Below, one piece after another: positions 35,085 through 43,333 of a stretch of 64,000 nucleotides of DNA (positions are counted from its first letter, which is position 1; the number at the start of each line of letters is the position of its first letter). A program made the position numbers and the translations under genes. The notes below the pieces were generated by a model, which worked only from the letters and a program-made list of their open reading frames with translations, was not told the origin of the DNA and did not search any database. Origin of the DNA: Pseudaminobacter sp047739745. GTDB taxonomy: Bacteria > Pseudomonadota > Alphaproteobacteria > Rhizobiales > Rhizobiaceae. The stretch lies in NCBI RefSeq assembly GCF_047739745.1, contig NZ_JBLLVA010000021.1, forward strand, positions 32,887 through 96,886, read 5' to 3'.

Positions 35085-36320
35085 ATGGTGCCGAACACTC
35101 TTTGGGTCTTCATCATTCTTTTTCTGGCGAGCGTCAATGTTCCGGCGGCCTTTGCCCAGGACGCCTCGCCGACGCCGACGACTGCAAAACCGGCAAAAGA
35201 GATTGCCGAAATCAAGATCGGCTATCTACGGGCCTATGCGCCGCAGCTTGCACTTTCGGTTCTCGATGTACCGCCCCGCGACGAGGGAGTGGCGGGCGCT
35301 AACGTGGCGATCGGCGACAACAACACCACCGGCGCCTTTCTCGGCCAGAAATTCAGCCTCGACGTAACCGAGGTCGAGCCCGACGCCGATGTCGTGGCGA
35401 TCTTCAACGAGATGGCCGCGAAGGGCGATCGCTATGTGCTGACCGATCTTTCGGCGAAGCAGCTGCTGTCGGTCGCCGACATCGCCCGCGACAAGGGCAT
35501 CCTGCTGTTCAATGTCGGCGCTACCGACGACAGCCTTCGCGAGGAAAACTGCCGTATCAACATCTTCCACACCGCGCCGACGCGCACCATGCTGGCCGAT
35601 GGGCTGGCGCAATATCTGATCTGGAAGCAATGGCGCAGATGGGTGCTGGTCTATGGGTCGCATGAACGCGACCAGCTTTTTGCCGAGGCGCTGCGCCGCG
35701 CCGCCACACGCTTTGGCGGCGAAATCATCGCCGAGAAGGAATTCAAGGACACCGGCACGGCGCGTCGCACCGACTCCGGCGTCGTCCAGATCCAGAAGCA
35801 GATGCCGGTGTTCACGCAGGATCTGCCCGAACATGATGTTCTTCTGGTCGCCGATGAGAGCGAGGTCTTCGGCACCTATGTTCCGTTCCGCACCTGGATT
35901 CCGCGGCCGGTGGCCGGCACCGCCGGCCTCATTCCCTCGGCCTGGCACCCCGCGAGCGAACAATGGGGCGGCACCCAGATCCAGAACCGTTTCGCCAAGG
36001 CGAGCGGCCGGCGCATGCTGTCGAAAGACATGTCTGCCTGGACGGCGATACGCATCATCGGCGATGCCGCTACCCGCACGCAAAGCGGCGACCCTGAGAA
36101 GATCGCCGCATTCATCCGCTCGCCCGACTTTTCCATTGCTGCGTTCAAGGGCCAGAAACTGACCTTCCGCGACTGGAACTGGCAATTGCGCCAACCGATT
36201 TTCCTTGGCGACGGCCGTTCCGTCATTTCGACCTCGCCGCAGGAAGGCTTCCTGCACCAGGTGTCGGAACTCGACACGCTGGGGGTCGACCAGCCGGAGA
36301 CGAAATGCGTGCTGAAGTGA
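35085..36320 (+). CDS. substrate-binding protein of PQQ-associated ABC system
   Basis: A 411-residue periplasmic protein with a signal peptide (residues 1-25, ending AAFA). It belongs to the branched-chain-type binding protein group linked to PQQ-dependent alcohol oxidation (the family of TIGR03863, recalled from knowledge). Seen are KIGYLRAYAPQLALSVLDVP and TDLSAKQLLSVADIARDKG. It is first in the run 35085-40198. Being next to an exporter-type ATPase/permease is odd for a binding protein; its ligand is unknown. Confidence 0.85.
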   Translation: MVPNTLWVFIILFLASVNVPAAFAQDASPTPTTAKPAKEIAEIKIGYLRAYAPQLALSVLDVPPRDEGVAGANVAIGDNNTTGAFLGQKFSLDVTEVEPDADVVAIFNEMAAKGDRYVLTDLSAKQLLSVADIARDKGILLFNVGATDDSLREENCRINIFHTAPTRTMLADGLAQYLIWKQWRRWVLVYGSHERDQLFAEALRRAATRFGGEIIAEKEFKDTGTARRTDSGVVQIQKQMPVFTQDLPEHDVLLVADESEVFGTYVPFRTWIPRPVAGTAGLIPSAWHPASEQWGGTQIQNRFAKASGRRMLSKDMSAWTAIRIIGDAATRTQSGDPEKIAAFIRSPDFSIAAFKGQKLTFRDWNWQLRQPIFLGDGRSVISTSPQEGFLHQVSELDTLGVDQPETKCVLK

Positions 36321-36360
36321 GGCGGGCGACGCTCAAAATCCACTCTGGGAGGAGTTACTG

Positions 36361-37350
36361 ATGACAAGACGACTGACTTTCAAGGCAGCCGCCATTGCCA
36401 CCGGCTTGTTGACGACCGGCCTGATGACCACCCCGGCATCCGCCTACATGGTCTATGTCTCCAACGAAAAGGACAACACGATCAGCGTCGTCGATTCCGC
36501 GACCATGGAGGTGGTCAAGACCATTCCAGTCGGCCAACGGCCGCGCGGCATCACCATCTCCCATGACGGCAAGTTCATCTATCTGTGCGCCAGCGACGAC
36601 GACACCATCGAAATCATCGACACGGCCACACTGGAAATCGTCGGCTCATTGCCGTCCGGCCCCGATCCGGAGCTGTTCGTGCTCTCGCCGGACGGCAAGC
36701 GGCTCTACGTGGCCAATGAGGACGACAACCTTGTCACGGTGATCGACCTGGAAACCAAGAAAGTGCTGGCGGAGGTTCCCGTCGGTGTCGAGCCGGAGGG
36801 CATGGGCGTCAGCCCGGACGGTTCGGTCATGGTCAACACCTCCGAGACAACCAACATGGCGCATTTCATCGACACCACCAGCCATGAGATCACCGACAAT
36901 GTGCTGGTTGATTCCAGGCCGCGTTTCGCCGAGTTCAAGCCGGACGGCTCCGAGGTCTGGGTTAGCTCCGAGATCGGCGGCACGGTCTCGGTGATCGACA
37001 ATGCAACCCGCGAAGTGAAGCACAAGATCACCTTCGAGATTCCCGGCCTGCGTTCCGAATCGATCCAGCCGGTCGGCGTGCGCATTTCGGCCGACGGCAA
37101 GAAGGCTTACGTGGCGCTCGGCCCGGCCAACCGCGTCGCCGTCGTCAACGCCGAGACCTACGAGGTCGAGAAATACGTGCTTGTCGGCCAGCGCGTCTGG
37201 CAGCTGGCGTTCACCCCCGACCAGAAGATGATCATCAGCACCAACGGTGTCTCGAATGACATCACTTTCATCGACGTCGCCAGCGACGAGCCGATCCAGT
37301 CGGTTACCGTCGGCGCCCTGCCGTGGGGCGTGGTCGTGTCGCCGAATTGA
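36361..37350 (+). CDS. PQQ-dependent catabolism-associated beta-propeller protein
   Basis: A 329-residue secreted YVTN-type beta-propeller; signal peptide ends near PASA (residue 29). The repeat VYVSNEKDNTISVVDSATME recurs about six times (for example YVANEDDNLVTVIDLETKK). The family co-occurs with PQQ-dependent alcohol dehydrogenases. Its role may be a scaffold or an accessory for the quinoprotein. GGGAGGAG is the ribosome binding site. Confidence 0.9.
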   Translation: MTRRLTFKAAAIATGLLTTGLMTTPASAYMVYVSNEKDNTISVVDSATMEVVKTIPVGQRPRGITISHDGKFIYLCASDDDTIEIIDTATLEIVGSLPSGPDPELFVLSPDGKRLYVANEDDNLVTVIDLETKKVLAEVPVGVEPEGMGVSPDGSVMVNTSETTNMAHFIDTTSHEITDNVLVDSRPRFAEFKPDGSEVWVSSEIGGTVSVIDNATREVKHKITFEIPGLRSESIQPVGVRISADGKKAYVALGPANRVAVVNAETYEVEKYVLVGQRVWQLAFTPDQKMIISTNGVSNDITFIDVASDEPIQSVTVGALPWGVVVSPN

Positions 37351-37392
37351 CGGTGATCGAGACAAAATTCAGGCAATGAAAGGGAGAAGACA

Positions 37393-37857
37393 ATGAGGAA
37401 ATACCGGGCAATTGCTTTCGCCACATTGATCGGTGCGGCGCTGACGGCATCCCATGGCTGGGCGCAAGACAATGATGACGACGACGATGACGAGGGCCCG
37501 AAGGTCACCCGTGCCAGCCAGGATGTGCCCGAGCTGATCCTCGGCTCGGCCGATGACAGCTTCACCGTCAACCAGAAGGATTTCGAGCTGATTGCCGGCC
37601 AGGGCTACCGCTGGAAGATCACCTCTGCGGCCGGTCTCGAATACAAGTTCCACACCGACCTGTTCCGCAATGTCTGGATGAACCAGATCGTCATCAACGA
37701 TCTGGAAGTCCACATGAACGGCGCACCGGCCTGGCTCGAATTCGATTCCGAGGGCACGATGCAGGTGCAGTTCACCACCGTCCGTCCTGGTATCTATACA
37801 TGGTCGGTGCCCGACCTTGCCGAAAAAGGCATGAAGGGCACGATTACGATCAAATAG
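37393..37857 (+). CDS. small secreted acidic protein of the PQQ ABC cluster
   Basis: A 154-residue protein with signal peptide (ends GWA near residue 24), then an acidic run DNDDDDDDEGPK and a beta-rich domain (SFTVNQKDFELIAGQGYRWK, ending KGTITIK). The domain shape resembles a cupredoxin, but I see no Cys, so a normal type-1 copper site is absent. A metal-binding role for the Asp run is possible. No named family is recognised, though it sits in the same place in other methylotroph clusters as far as I recall. Confidence 0.75.
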   Translation: MRKYRAIAFATLIGAALTASHGWAQDNDDDDDDEGPKVTRASQDVPELILGSADDSFTVNQKDFELIAGQGYRWKITSAAGLEYKFHTDLFRNVWMNQIVINDLEVHMNGAPAWLEFDSEGTMQVQFTTVRPGIYTWSVPDLAEKGMKGTITIK

Positions 37858-37905
37858 GCCAGCGCGCCGCGGCGGCGGCAAAGAAAAGGCAACAATTTGC
37901 AGCAC

Positions 37906-38685
37906 ATGAAGCCAAATGGCGACGCAAATGGCGTGACGGCCCTGGAGGTTTCGGCCGTCAGCCACTCCTATGGATCGAAACGAGCGCTGAACGATGTTTC
38001 GTTCTCGATCACGCCGGGAAATTTCACCGTGCTGCTTGGCCTCAACGGCGCCGGCAAGACCACGCTGTTCTCACTGATCAGCCATCTCTACGACACTCGC
38101 CACGGCTCAATTCGCATTTTCGGCAACGATATCAGTCGCGCCCCCGGCGAGGCGCTGCGAAGGCTGGGGATCGTGTTCCAGGCGCGCACGCTCGACCTTG
38201 ATCTCAGCGTATATCAGAATCTCTCCTACCATGCCTCGCTGCATGGTATCGGCGCGCGCGAGGCACGGCGGCGCATCGATGCCCTGCTCGCCTCGGTCGA
38301 TATGGCCGACAGGCGCCATGACAAGGCCCGCAGCCTGTCCGGCGGGCAGATGCGCCGCATCGAGATCGCTCGCGCGCTGCTGCATCGTCCCTCGCTGCTT
38401 CTGCTCGACGAAGCGACAGTCGGGCTCGACATCCAGTCGCGGGCCGGCATCCTGGCCACCATTCGCAAGCTCGTCGCGACCGACGGGATCGGCGTTCTTT
38501 GGGCAACGCACTTGATCGACGAGGTCGAAGAAAACGACCATGTGGTGGTGCTGCGTGAAGGCAATCTCGTTGCAAAGGGCAATGTGAAAGAGGTTATCCT
38601 TTCCACCGGCATGAACACCATCCGGGAAGCCTTTTCGCAATTGAGCGGCCTGGATGCGCAGCAATCGGAAGGACTGGCGCCATGA
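37906..38685 (+). CDS. ABC transporter ATP-binding protein, PQQ-associated
   Basis: A 259-residue ATPase. Walker A LGLNGAGKTTLF, signature LSGGQMRRIEIA and Walker B LLLLDEATVGLD are intact. It belongs to the DRA/NodI-like exporter ATPases linked to PQQ-alcohol dehydrogenase systems. ATG at 37906; a TTG three codons earlier is possible. The stop overlaps the permease ATG, so the two make one transporter. Confidence 0.93.
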   Translation: MKPNGDANGVTALEVSAVSHSYGSKRALNDVSFSITPGNFTVLLGLNGAGKTTLFSLISHLYDTRHGSIRIFGNDISRAPGEALRRLGIVFQARTLDLDLSVYQNLSYHASLHGIGAREARRRIDALLASVDMADRRHDKARSLSGGQMRRIEIARALLHRPSLLLLDEATVGLDIQSRAGILATIRKLVATDGIGVLWATHLIDEVEENDHVVVLREGNLVAKGNVKEVILSTGMNTIREAFSQLSGLDAQQSEGLAP

Positions 38686-39554
38686 GCGCTCAACCGCTCG
38701 CCAAACCGGCCGGGGTGGCTCCCGTCAGGGCGAAACCTTTCGCCCTTCGTCACTATCTGGTGTGCCTGAAGGGCATCCTGCTTCGCGAAGGACTGCGCTT
38801 CCTGAACCAGCGCGAACGCTTTGTCTCGTCGCTGGTGCGGCCGCTGCTATGGCTGTTCATTTTTGCGGCGGGTTTCCGCCAGGTGCTGGGCGTCTCGATC
38901 ATCCCGCCCTACAAGACCTATGTTCTTTACGAGGTCTACATCACGCCGGGCCTGTGCGGCATGATCCTGCTTTTTGCCGGCATGCAATCGTCGCTGTCCA
39001 TGGTCTACGACCGCGAGATGGGCAATATGCGCATTCTGCTGGTCAGCCCCTTTCCGCGCTGGTTCCTGCTGGTTTCCAAACTTCTGGCAGGCGTGGCGGT
39101 GGCGATTGCCCAGGTCTACGCATTCCTGCTCGTCGCCTGGTTCTGGGGCGTCAAGGCGCCGCCGATCGGCTATGTCATGGTGCTGCCGGCGCTGTTCCTC
39201 TCGGGGATGATGCTCTGCGCGCTCGGCATGCTGTTGTCGTCGATGATCCGGCAGCTCGAAAATTTCGCCGGAATCATGAATTTCGTGATCTTTCCGGCCT
39301 ATTTCGCCTCCCCGGCTCTTTATCCGCTGTGGCGCATCCAGGAATCGAGCCCCCTTCTCTACCAGATCTGCGTGGCCAACCCCTTCACCTATGCGGTCGA
39401 ACTGATCCGCTTTGCCTTCTACGGCCAGGTCGAGCTGTTTTCGTTGGCCGTGGTCGTCGGCTGCACGCTGATCTTTCTCACCGGTGCCATCATCGCCTAC
39501 GATCCCTCGCGCGGATTGATGAACCGGAAACAGGACGCCGGAGGAAACGGATGA
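38682..39554 (+). CDS. ABC-2 type permease, PQQ-associated
   Basis: A 290-residue inner-membrane protein with about six hydrophobic segments and the ABC-2 domain (LLRPLLWLFIFAAGF region, then GFRQVLGVSIIPPYKTYVLY). ABC-2 permeases export drugs, polysaccharides or small molecules. It pairs with the ATPase before it. What it exports is not known; PQQ or a lanthanide-binding compound would be speculation. Confidence 0.91.
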   Translation: MSAQPLAKPAGVAPVRAKPFALRHYLVCLKGILLREGLRFLNQRERFVSSLVRPLLWLFIFAAGFRQVLGVSIIPPYKTYVLYEVYITPGLCGMILLFAGMQSSLSMVYDREMGNMRILLVSPFPRWFLLVSKLLAGVAVAIAQVYAFLLVAWFWGVKAPPIGYVMVLPALFLSGMMLCALGMLLSSMIRQLENFAGIMNFVIFPAYFASPALYPLWRIQESSPLLYQICVANPFTYAVELIRFAFYGQVELFSLAVVVGCTLIFLTGAIIAYDPSRGLMNRKQDAGGNG

Positions 39555-40198
39555 AGCGACATCTGAAAACAATCTGTCGTTGGAGCCTCCATTGGGGCGC
39601 TGCGCTGTTGCTGTCGTCGACGACGCTCCCGGCAATGGCCGCCTCCAACAACGATCCGGACTGGCCCTGCATCCAGCGCAAAGTGCCGGAGCTCTCGCTC
39701 GGCCAGGTGTGGAACGGACCCGAATTACCCGAAACAGCAGGCGACTGGGCGAAAGATTCCCGCATCTCCGATCTGGTCAAGACGGTTGCCGCCCGGCGCA
39801 CGCCCATTGCCGAGGCGCAAAAGGAAATAAGAGCGTTCGCCGATTCCTTGCCCGCCGACAAGCGCGAGCCGCAACTGATGATGCTGGCGCGCGGCCTGTT
39901 CGACCATCTCAATGCCGAGCGTTCGCACGTCATTTCCGGGATCGCACGTTATGCGCACAGACAGCTCGACCTGGCCGCATGGCTGAGAAAAGAAGGCTCG
40001 GAACTCGATGCATTGCGGGCCAAACCCGATGCCGATCCCGACGAGATCGAGCGCCGCACCGACCAATTGACATGGGAGACCCGGCTTTTCGACGAACGCG
40101 TCCATTCGCTGACAGCGGTCTGCGAGGTGCCAACGCTGATCGAACAGCGGCTCTATCAACTATCCAAGACCGTTTCGGACGCGCTTGCCGAAAAATAG
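39551..40198 (+). CDS. orphan periplasmic protein of the PQQ ABC cluster
   Basis: A 215-residue protein whose ATG overlaps the permease stop. Signal peptide residues 1-30 (ending AMA), then DPDWPCIQRKVPELSLGQVW, and long helices to the end (LTAVCEVPTLIEQRLYQLSK). Two Cys could form a disulfide. No family function is known. The tail position and overlap say it works with the transporter. Confidence 0.75.
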   Translation: MKRHLKTICRWSLHWGAALLLSSTTLPAMAASNNDPDWPCIQRKVPELSLGQVWNGPELPETAGDWAKDSRISDLVKTVAARRTPIAEAQKEIRAFADSLPADKREPQLMMLARGLFDHLNAERSHVISGIARYAHRQLDLAAWLRKEGSELDALRAKPDADPDEIERRTDQLTWETRLFDERVHSLTAVCEVPTLIEQRLYQLSKTVSDALAEK

Positions 40199-40202
40199 CG
40201 GC

Positions 40203-41150
40203 TCATGGCGGATGTGGGGGCGTATCGGGATAGAGCTTGCCGAACAGCGGCAGATACATGGCGCCCTTGCGCATCAGGAAATCGTGAAACGTCGCCATCG
40301 CCGGTGAAGCCGCTCGGTCGGCGCGCGAAACGGCAAACCATTGCCGCCTGATCGGCATTCCGACGACATCCAGAATGACCAGGCGCCCCGCCTCAACCTC
40401 GGATGCAATGGTGTGCGCCGAAATGAAGGCGACGCCGAGCCCTGCCATCACCGCCTGCTTGATGGTTTCGTTCGACCCAATTTCGATGCCGAGATCGTCA
40501 AGACGGCCGGGTAATTCGCCCAGGAATATCTCAAGCGAAATGCGCGTGCCCGAGCCTGGTTCGCGGATGAGGAAATGCTCCTGTGCGATCCGTTCCTTCG
40601 ATATGTCGCGGACATCGACCAGCGGATGGTCGGGCGGCGCGATGATGACCAGCGGATGGTCGCCGAAGGCCGAAGCCCGAACCGGAATGTCGCGCGGCGG
40701 CCGGCCCATCAACGCGATATCGACATCGTGGCTCTTCAGATTGGCGATGATCTCGGAGCGGTTGCCTATCGTCAGCCGCATGTCGATGTCGGGATGCTCC
40801 TTCATGAAAGCCGCCATCATGCGCGGAGCAAAATATTTGGCGGTCGAAACGACGCCCAGCTTGAGACTGCCGATGCGCAGGCCCTTGATGGAGTCGATCT
40901 GGTCCCTGAGCAGCCTTAGCCTCTCATCCAGCAACTGAGCCGTTTCGACGAAGGCTAACCCTGCGGCAGTCGGACGCATACCGCCCGCCGTGCGATCGAA
41001 AAGGGCGATCCCCAGCTCTTCCTCGACCTGCCGCAACTGAATGGTGACTGCCGGAGGCGAAAGCCCCAACATCTTGGCGGCATTGACTATTTTCCCTGTG
41101 TCCGTGATCGCCTGCACGGCACGGAACTGCCTGAGAGTGAGGTTGCGCAT
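40203..41150 (-). CDS. cbbR: LysR-type regulator of the cbb operon
   Basis: A 315-residue LysR protein; HTH in residues 1-60 (FRAVQAITDTGKIVNAAKML) and a periplasmic-binding-like effector domain from 90. It is divergent from cbbF with 129 bp between, the classic cbbR layout. CbbR activates the operon in response to metabolites such as RuBP, phosphoenolpyruvate or NADPH; the effector is not visible here. Confidence 0.94.
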   Translation of the reverse strand: MRNLTLRQFRAVQAITDTGKIVNAAKMLGLSPPAVTIQLRQVEEELGIALFDRTAGGMRPTAAGLAFVETAQLLDERLRLLRDQIDSIKGLRIGSLKLGVVSTAKYFAPRMMAAFMKEHPDIDMRLTIGNRSEIIANLKSHDVDIALMGRPPRDIPVRASAFGDHPLVIIAPPDHPLVDVRDISKERIAQEHFLIREPGSGTRISLEIFLGELPGRLDDLGIEIGSNETIKQAVMAGLGVAFISAHTIASEVEAGRLVILDVVGMPIRRQWFAVSRADRAASPAMATFHDFLMRKGAMYLPLFGKLYPDTPPHPP

Positions 41151-41160
41151 GGTTTATGCT

Positions 41161-41205
41161 AAATCTTTTTTAGTAAGAAAGTAAACTTATTAAAATTTAC
41201 TTAGG
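41161..41205. promoter_or_regulatory. CbbR binding/promoter region for cbbR and cbbF
   Basis: An AT-rich patch with overlapping inverted repeats: GTAAA (41181)/TTTAC (41196) around CTTATTAAAA, and TAAG (41174)/CTTA (41186). LysR sites have T-N11-A dyads in such runs. It is the only strongly AT-rich stretch between the two genes, so likely contains the operators. Confidence 0.65.
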
Positions 41206-41279
41206 TGGATGGCTTTGATCTCATTTACCCCAAGCCTGATCTGCCCTGAGGAGGGTGGCGACAGGCTGGGGAGACACCG

Positions 41280-42329
41280 ATGACCACCGCAACGCTCGAT
41301 GCCGTTTTGAACTCCTATGTCGGAAAGGGCGACCCGCTTCGTGAAGCCGTGGCGACAACCGTCCACCAGCTCGCACAGGCCGCCACGAAAATCCGCAATG
41401 TCATCAACCAGGGTGCGCTCGGCAGAGCATTTGCCGGGGCGCGTAACAGCGCAAACAGCGATGGCGATCTTCAGAAGGATCTGGATGTCTTCGCCGACGA
41501 CATTTTCCTCGATGCGATGCGGCAGGCACCAGTCGCATTCTATGCCTCCGAAGAACTGGAACAGCCGGTCCTCCTCGACAGCGATGCGCCGCTGGCAATC
41601 GCCATCGATCCGCTCGACGGATCGTCCAATATCGACACCAACGTCTCGATCGGGACCATCTTTTCACTTCTCCCTGCAACTGGCGCGCCGGACCAAAATC
41701 CGGCCGCCATTTTTTTGCAGCCGGGAAGCAACCAGATCGGCGCGGGCTACTTCATCTACGGACCGCAACTGGCCCTTGTCCTGTCGCTTGGCAGCGGCAC
41801 GCATGTCTTCGTCCAATCGGCGCGATTAGGGACCTTCATCCAGGCGTATGAAAGCCGGATCATTCCCGACCGCGCGCATGAGTTTGCCATCAACGCCGCA
41901 AATTATCGCCATTGGGACGAGGCGGTGAGGCTCTATGTCGACGACTGCATGAAAGGCAGCGAGGGACCACGCGAACGCGATTTCAACATGCGCTGGATCG
42001 CCTCGCTGGTTGCCGACTGCTACCGCATCCTGATGCGTGGCGGCGTATTCCTCTACCCGGGCGACAAACGGCGCGGCTATGCCCAGGGCCGGCTTCGCCT
42101 CGTCTATGAAGCCAACCCGATCGCCTATCTGATCGAGCAGGCGGGCGGAATGGCAACCGACACGATCAGCCGCATTCTGGATATCGAGCCGCAAAGCCTG
42201 CATCAGCGCACGCCGCTGGTGTTCGGCTCGAAAAGAGAAGTGGCGCGCATCGCACGCTATCACCTGGCCCCGAGCCGTATCGGCGAACGGTCGCCGCTAT
42301 TCGGCAATCGCGGCCTGTTCCGCGCCTGA
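41280..42329 (+). CDS. cbbF: class I fructose-1,6-bisphosphatase
   Basis: A 349-residue enzyme converting fructose-1,6-bisphosphate (and probably sedoheptulose-1,7-bisphosphate) to the monophosphate. The metal site DPLDGSSNIDTNVSIGTIFS lies near residue 108. ASEELEQPV and GVFLYPGDKR are typical. First gene of the cbb operon; cbbP begins 13 bp after it. Confidence 0.96.
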   Translation: MTTATLDAVLNSYVGKGDPLREAVATTVHQLAQAATKIRNVINQGALGRAFAGARNSANSDGDLQKDLDVFADDIFLDAMRQAPVAFYASEELEQPVLLDSDAPLAIAIDPLDGSSNIDTNVSIGTIFSLLPATGAPDQNPAAIFLQPGSNQIGAGYFIYGPQLALVLSLGSGTHVFVQSARLGTFIQAYESRIIPDRAHEFAINAANYRHWDEAVRLYVDDCMKGSEGPRERDFNMRWIASLVADCYRILMRGGVFLYPGDKRRGYAQGRLRLVYEANPIAYLIEQAGGMATDTISRILDIEPQSLHQRTPLVFGSKREVARIARYHLAPSRIGERSPLFGNRGLFRA

Positions 42330-42342
42330 CGGAGCAAGCAGA

Positions 42343-43215
42343 ATGTCTGCCAGGCACCCCATTATTTCGATTACCGGCTCTTCCGGAGCAGGCACGACAT
42401 CCGTCAAGCGGATATTCGAGCAGATTTTCCGACGCGAGGATATCGAGGCCGCCTTCATCGAGGGTGATGCGTTCCACCGCTACGACCGCGCCGCGATGAA
42501 GGAAAAGGTCGCCGAGGAAGAGCGCAAGGGCAATCCCAACTTCACCCACTTCAACGCCGAGGCCAACGAACTGGAAATCCTGCAGTCGGTTTTCGAGGAA
42601 TATGGCCGCAAGGGCACCGGCAAGACCCGTACCTACATCCATGATGAAGAGGAAGCCGAGTTCTACGGGCAGCCGGCCGGAACCTTCACCGCATGGCGCG
42701 AATTTCCCCCAAGCCAGCTCCTGTTCTACGAGGGGCTTCATGGCTGCGCCCAGACCGAAACCGTCGACCTGCCGAAATTCGCCGATTTGAAGATCGGCGT
42801 GGTGCCGGTCATCAACCTGGAATGGATTCAGAAGATCCATCGCGACAAGGCGACGCGCGGTTATTCGGACGAGGCGGTGATGGATTCGATCCTGCGCCGC
42901 ATGCCCGACTATGTCCGCCACATCACGCCGCAATTCGCGCTGACCGATATCAATTTCCAGCGCGTGCCGATCGTCGATACTTCGAACCCGTTCATGGCGC
43001 GCTGGATACCGACGCCGGACGAATCGATGCTGGTCATCCGTTTCGCCAAACCGCGCGGCATCGATTTTCCCTATCTGCTGTCGATGATCCACGACAGCTT
43101 CATGTCGCGTGCGAACTCCATCGTCGTACCGGGAAACAAGCTCGATCTTGCCATGCAGTTGATCTTGACCCCGCTGATCCTGCAATTGATCGAGCGCCAG
43201 AACCGCGTGTCGTGA
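42343..43215 (+). CDS. cbbP: phosphoribulokinase
   Basis: A 290-residue kinase making ribulose-1,5-bisphosphate from ribulose-5-phosphate. P-loop GSSGAGTTSVKRIF is near residue 10, then EGDAFHRYDRAAM and the substrate part FYEGLHGCAQTE. It is of the proteobacterial, octameric type. It is between cbbF and cbbL. Confidence 0.97.
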   Translation: MSARHPIISITGSSGAGTTSVKRIFEQIFRREDIEAAFIEGDAFHRYDRAAMKEKVAEEERKGNPNFTHFNAEANELEILQSVFEEYGRKGTGKTRTYIHDEEEAEFYGQPAGTFTAWREFPPSQLLFYEGLHGCAQTETVDLPKFADLKIGVVPVINLEWIQKIHRDKATRGYSDEAVMDSILRRMPDYVRHITPQFALTDINFQRVPIVDTSNPFMARWIPTPDESMLVIRFAKPRGIDFPYLLSMIHDSFMSRANSIVVPGNKLDLAMQLILTPLILQLIERQNRVS

Positions 43216-43333
43216 GAATCAGGGAGGCCCGCAGATGGCCGCATTTGCCCTTTGCCGATAGCTCGACGCTGAAGATTGCAACCGCCAGAGCCGCCTGACG
43301 AACGGACGACCCGAAACCGAAAGGATCAATGCC

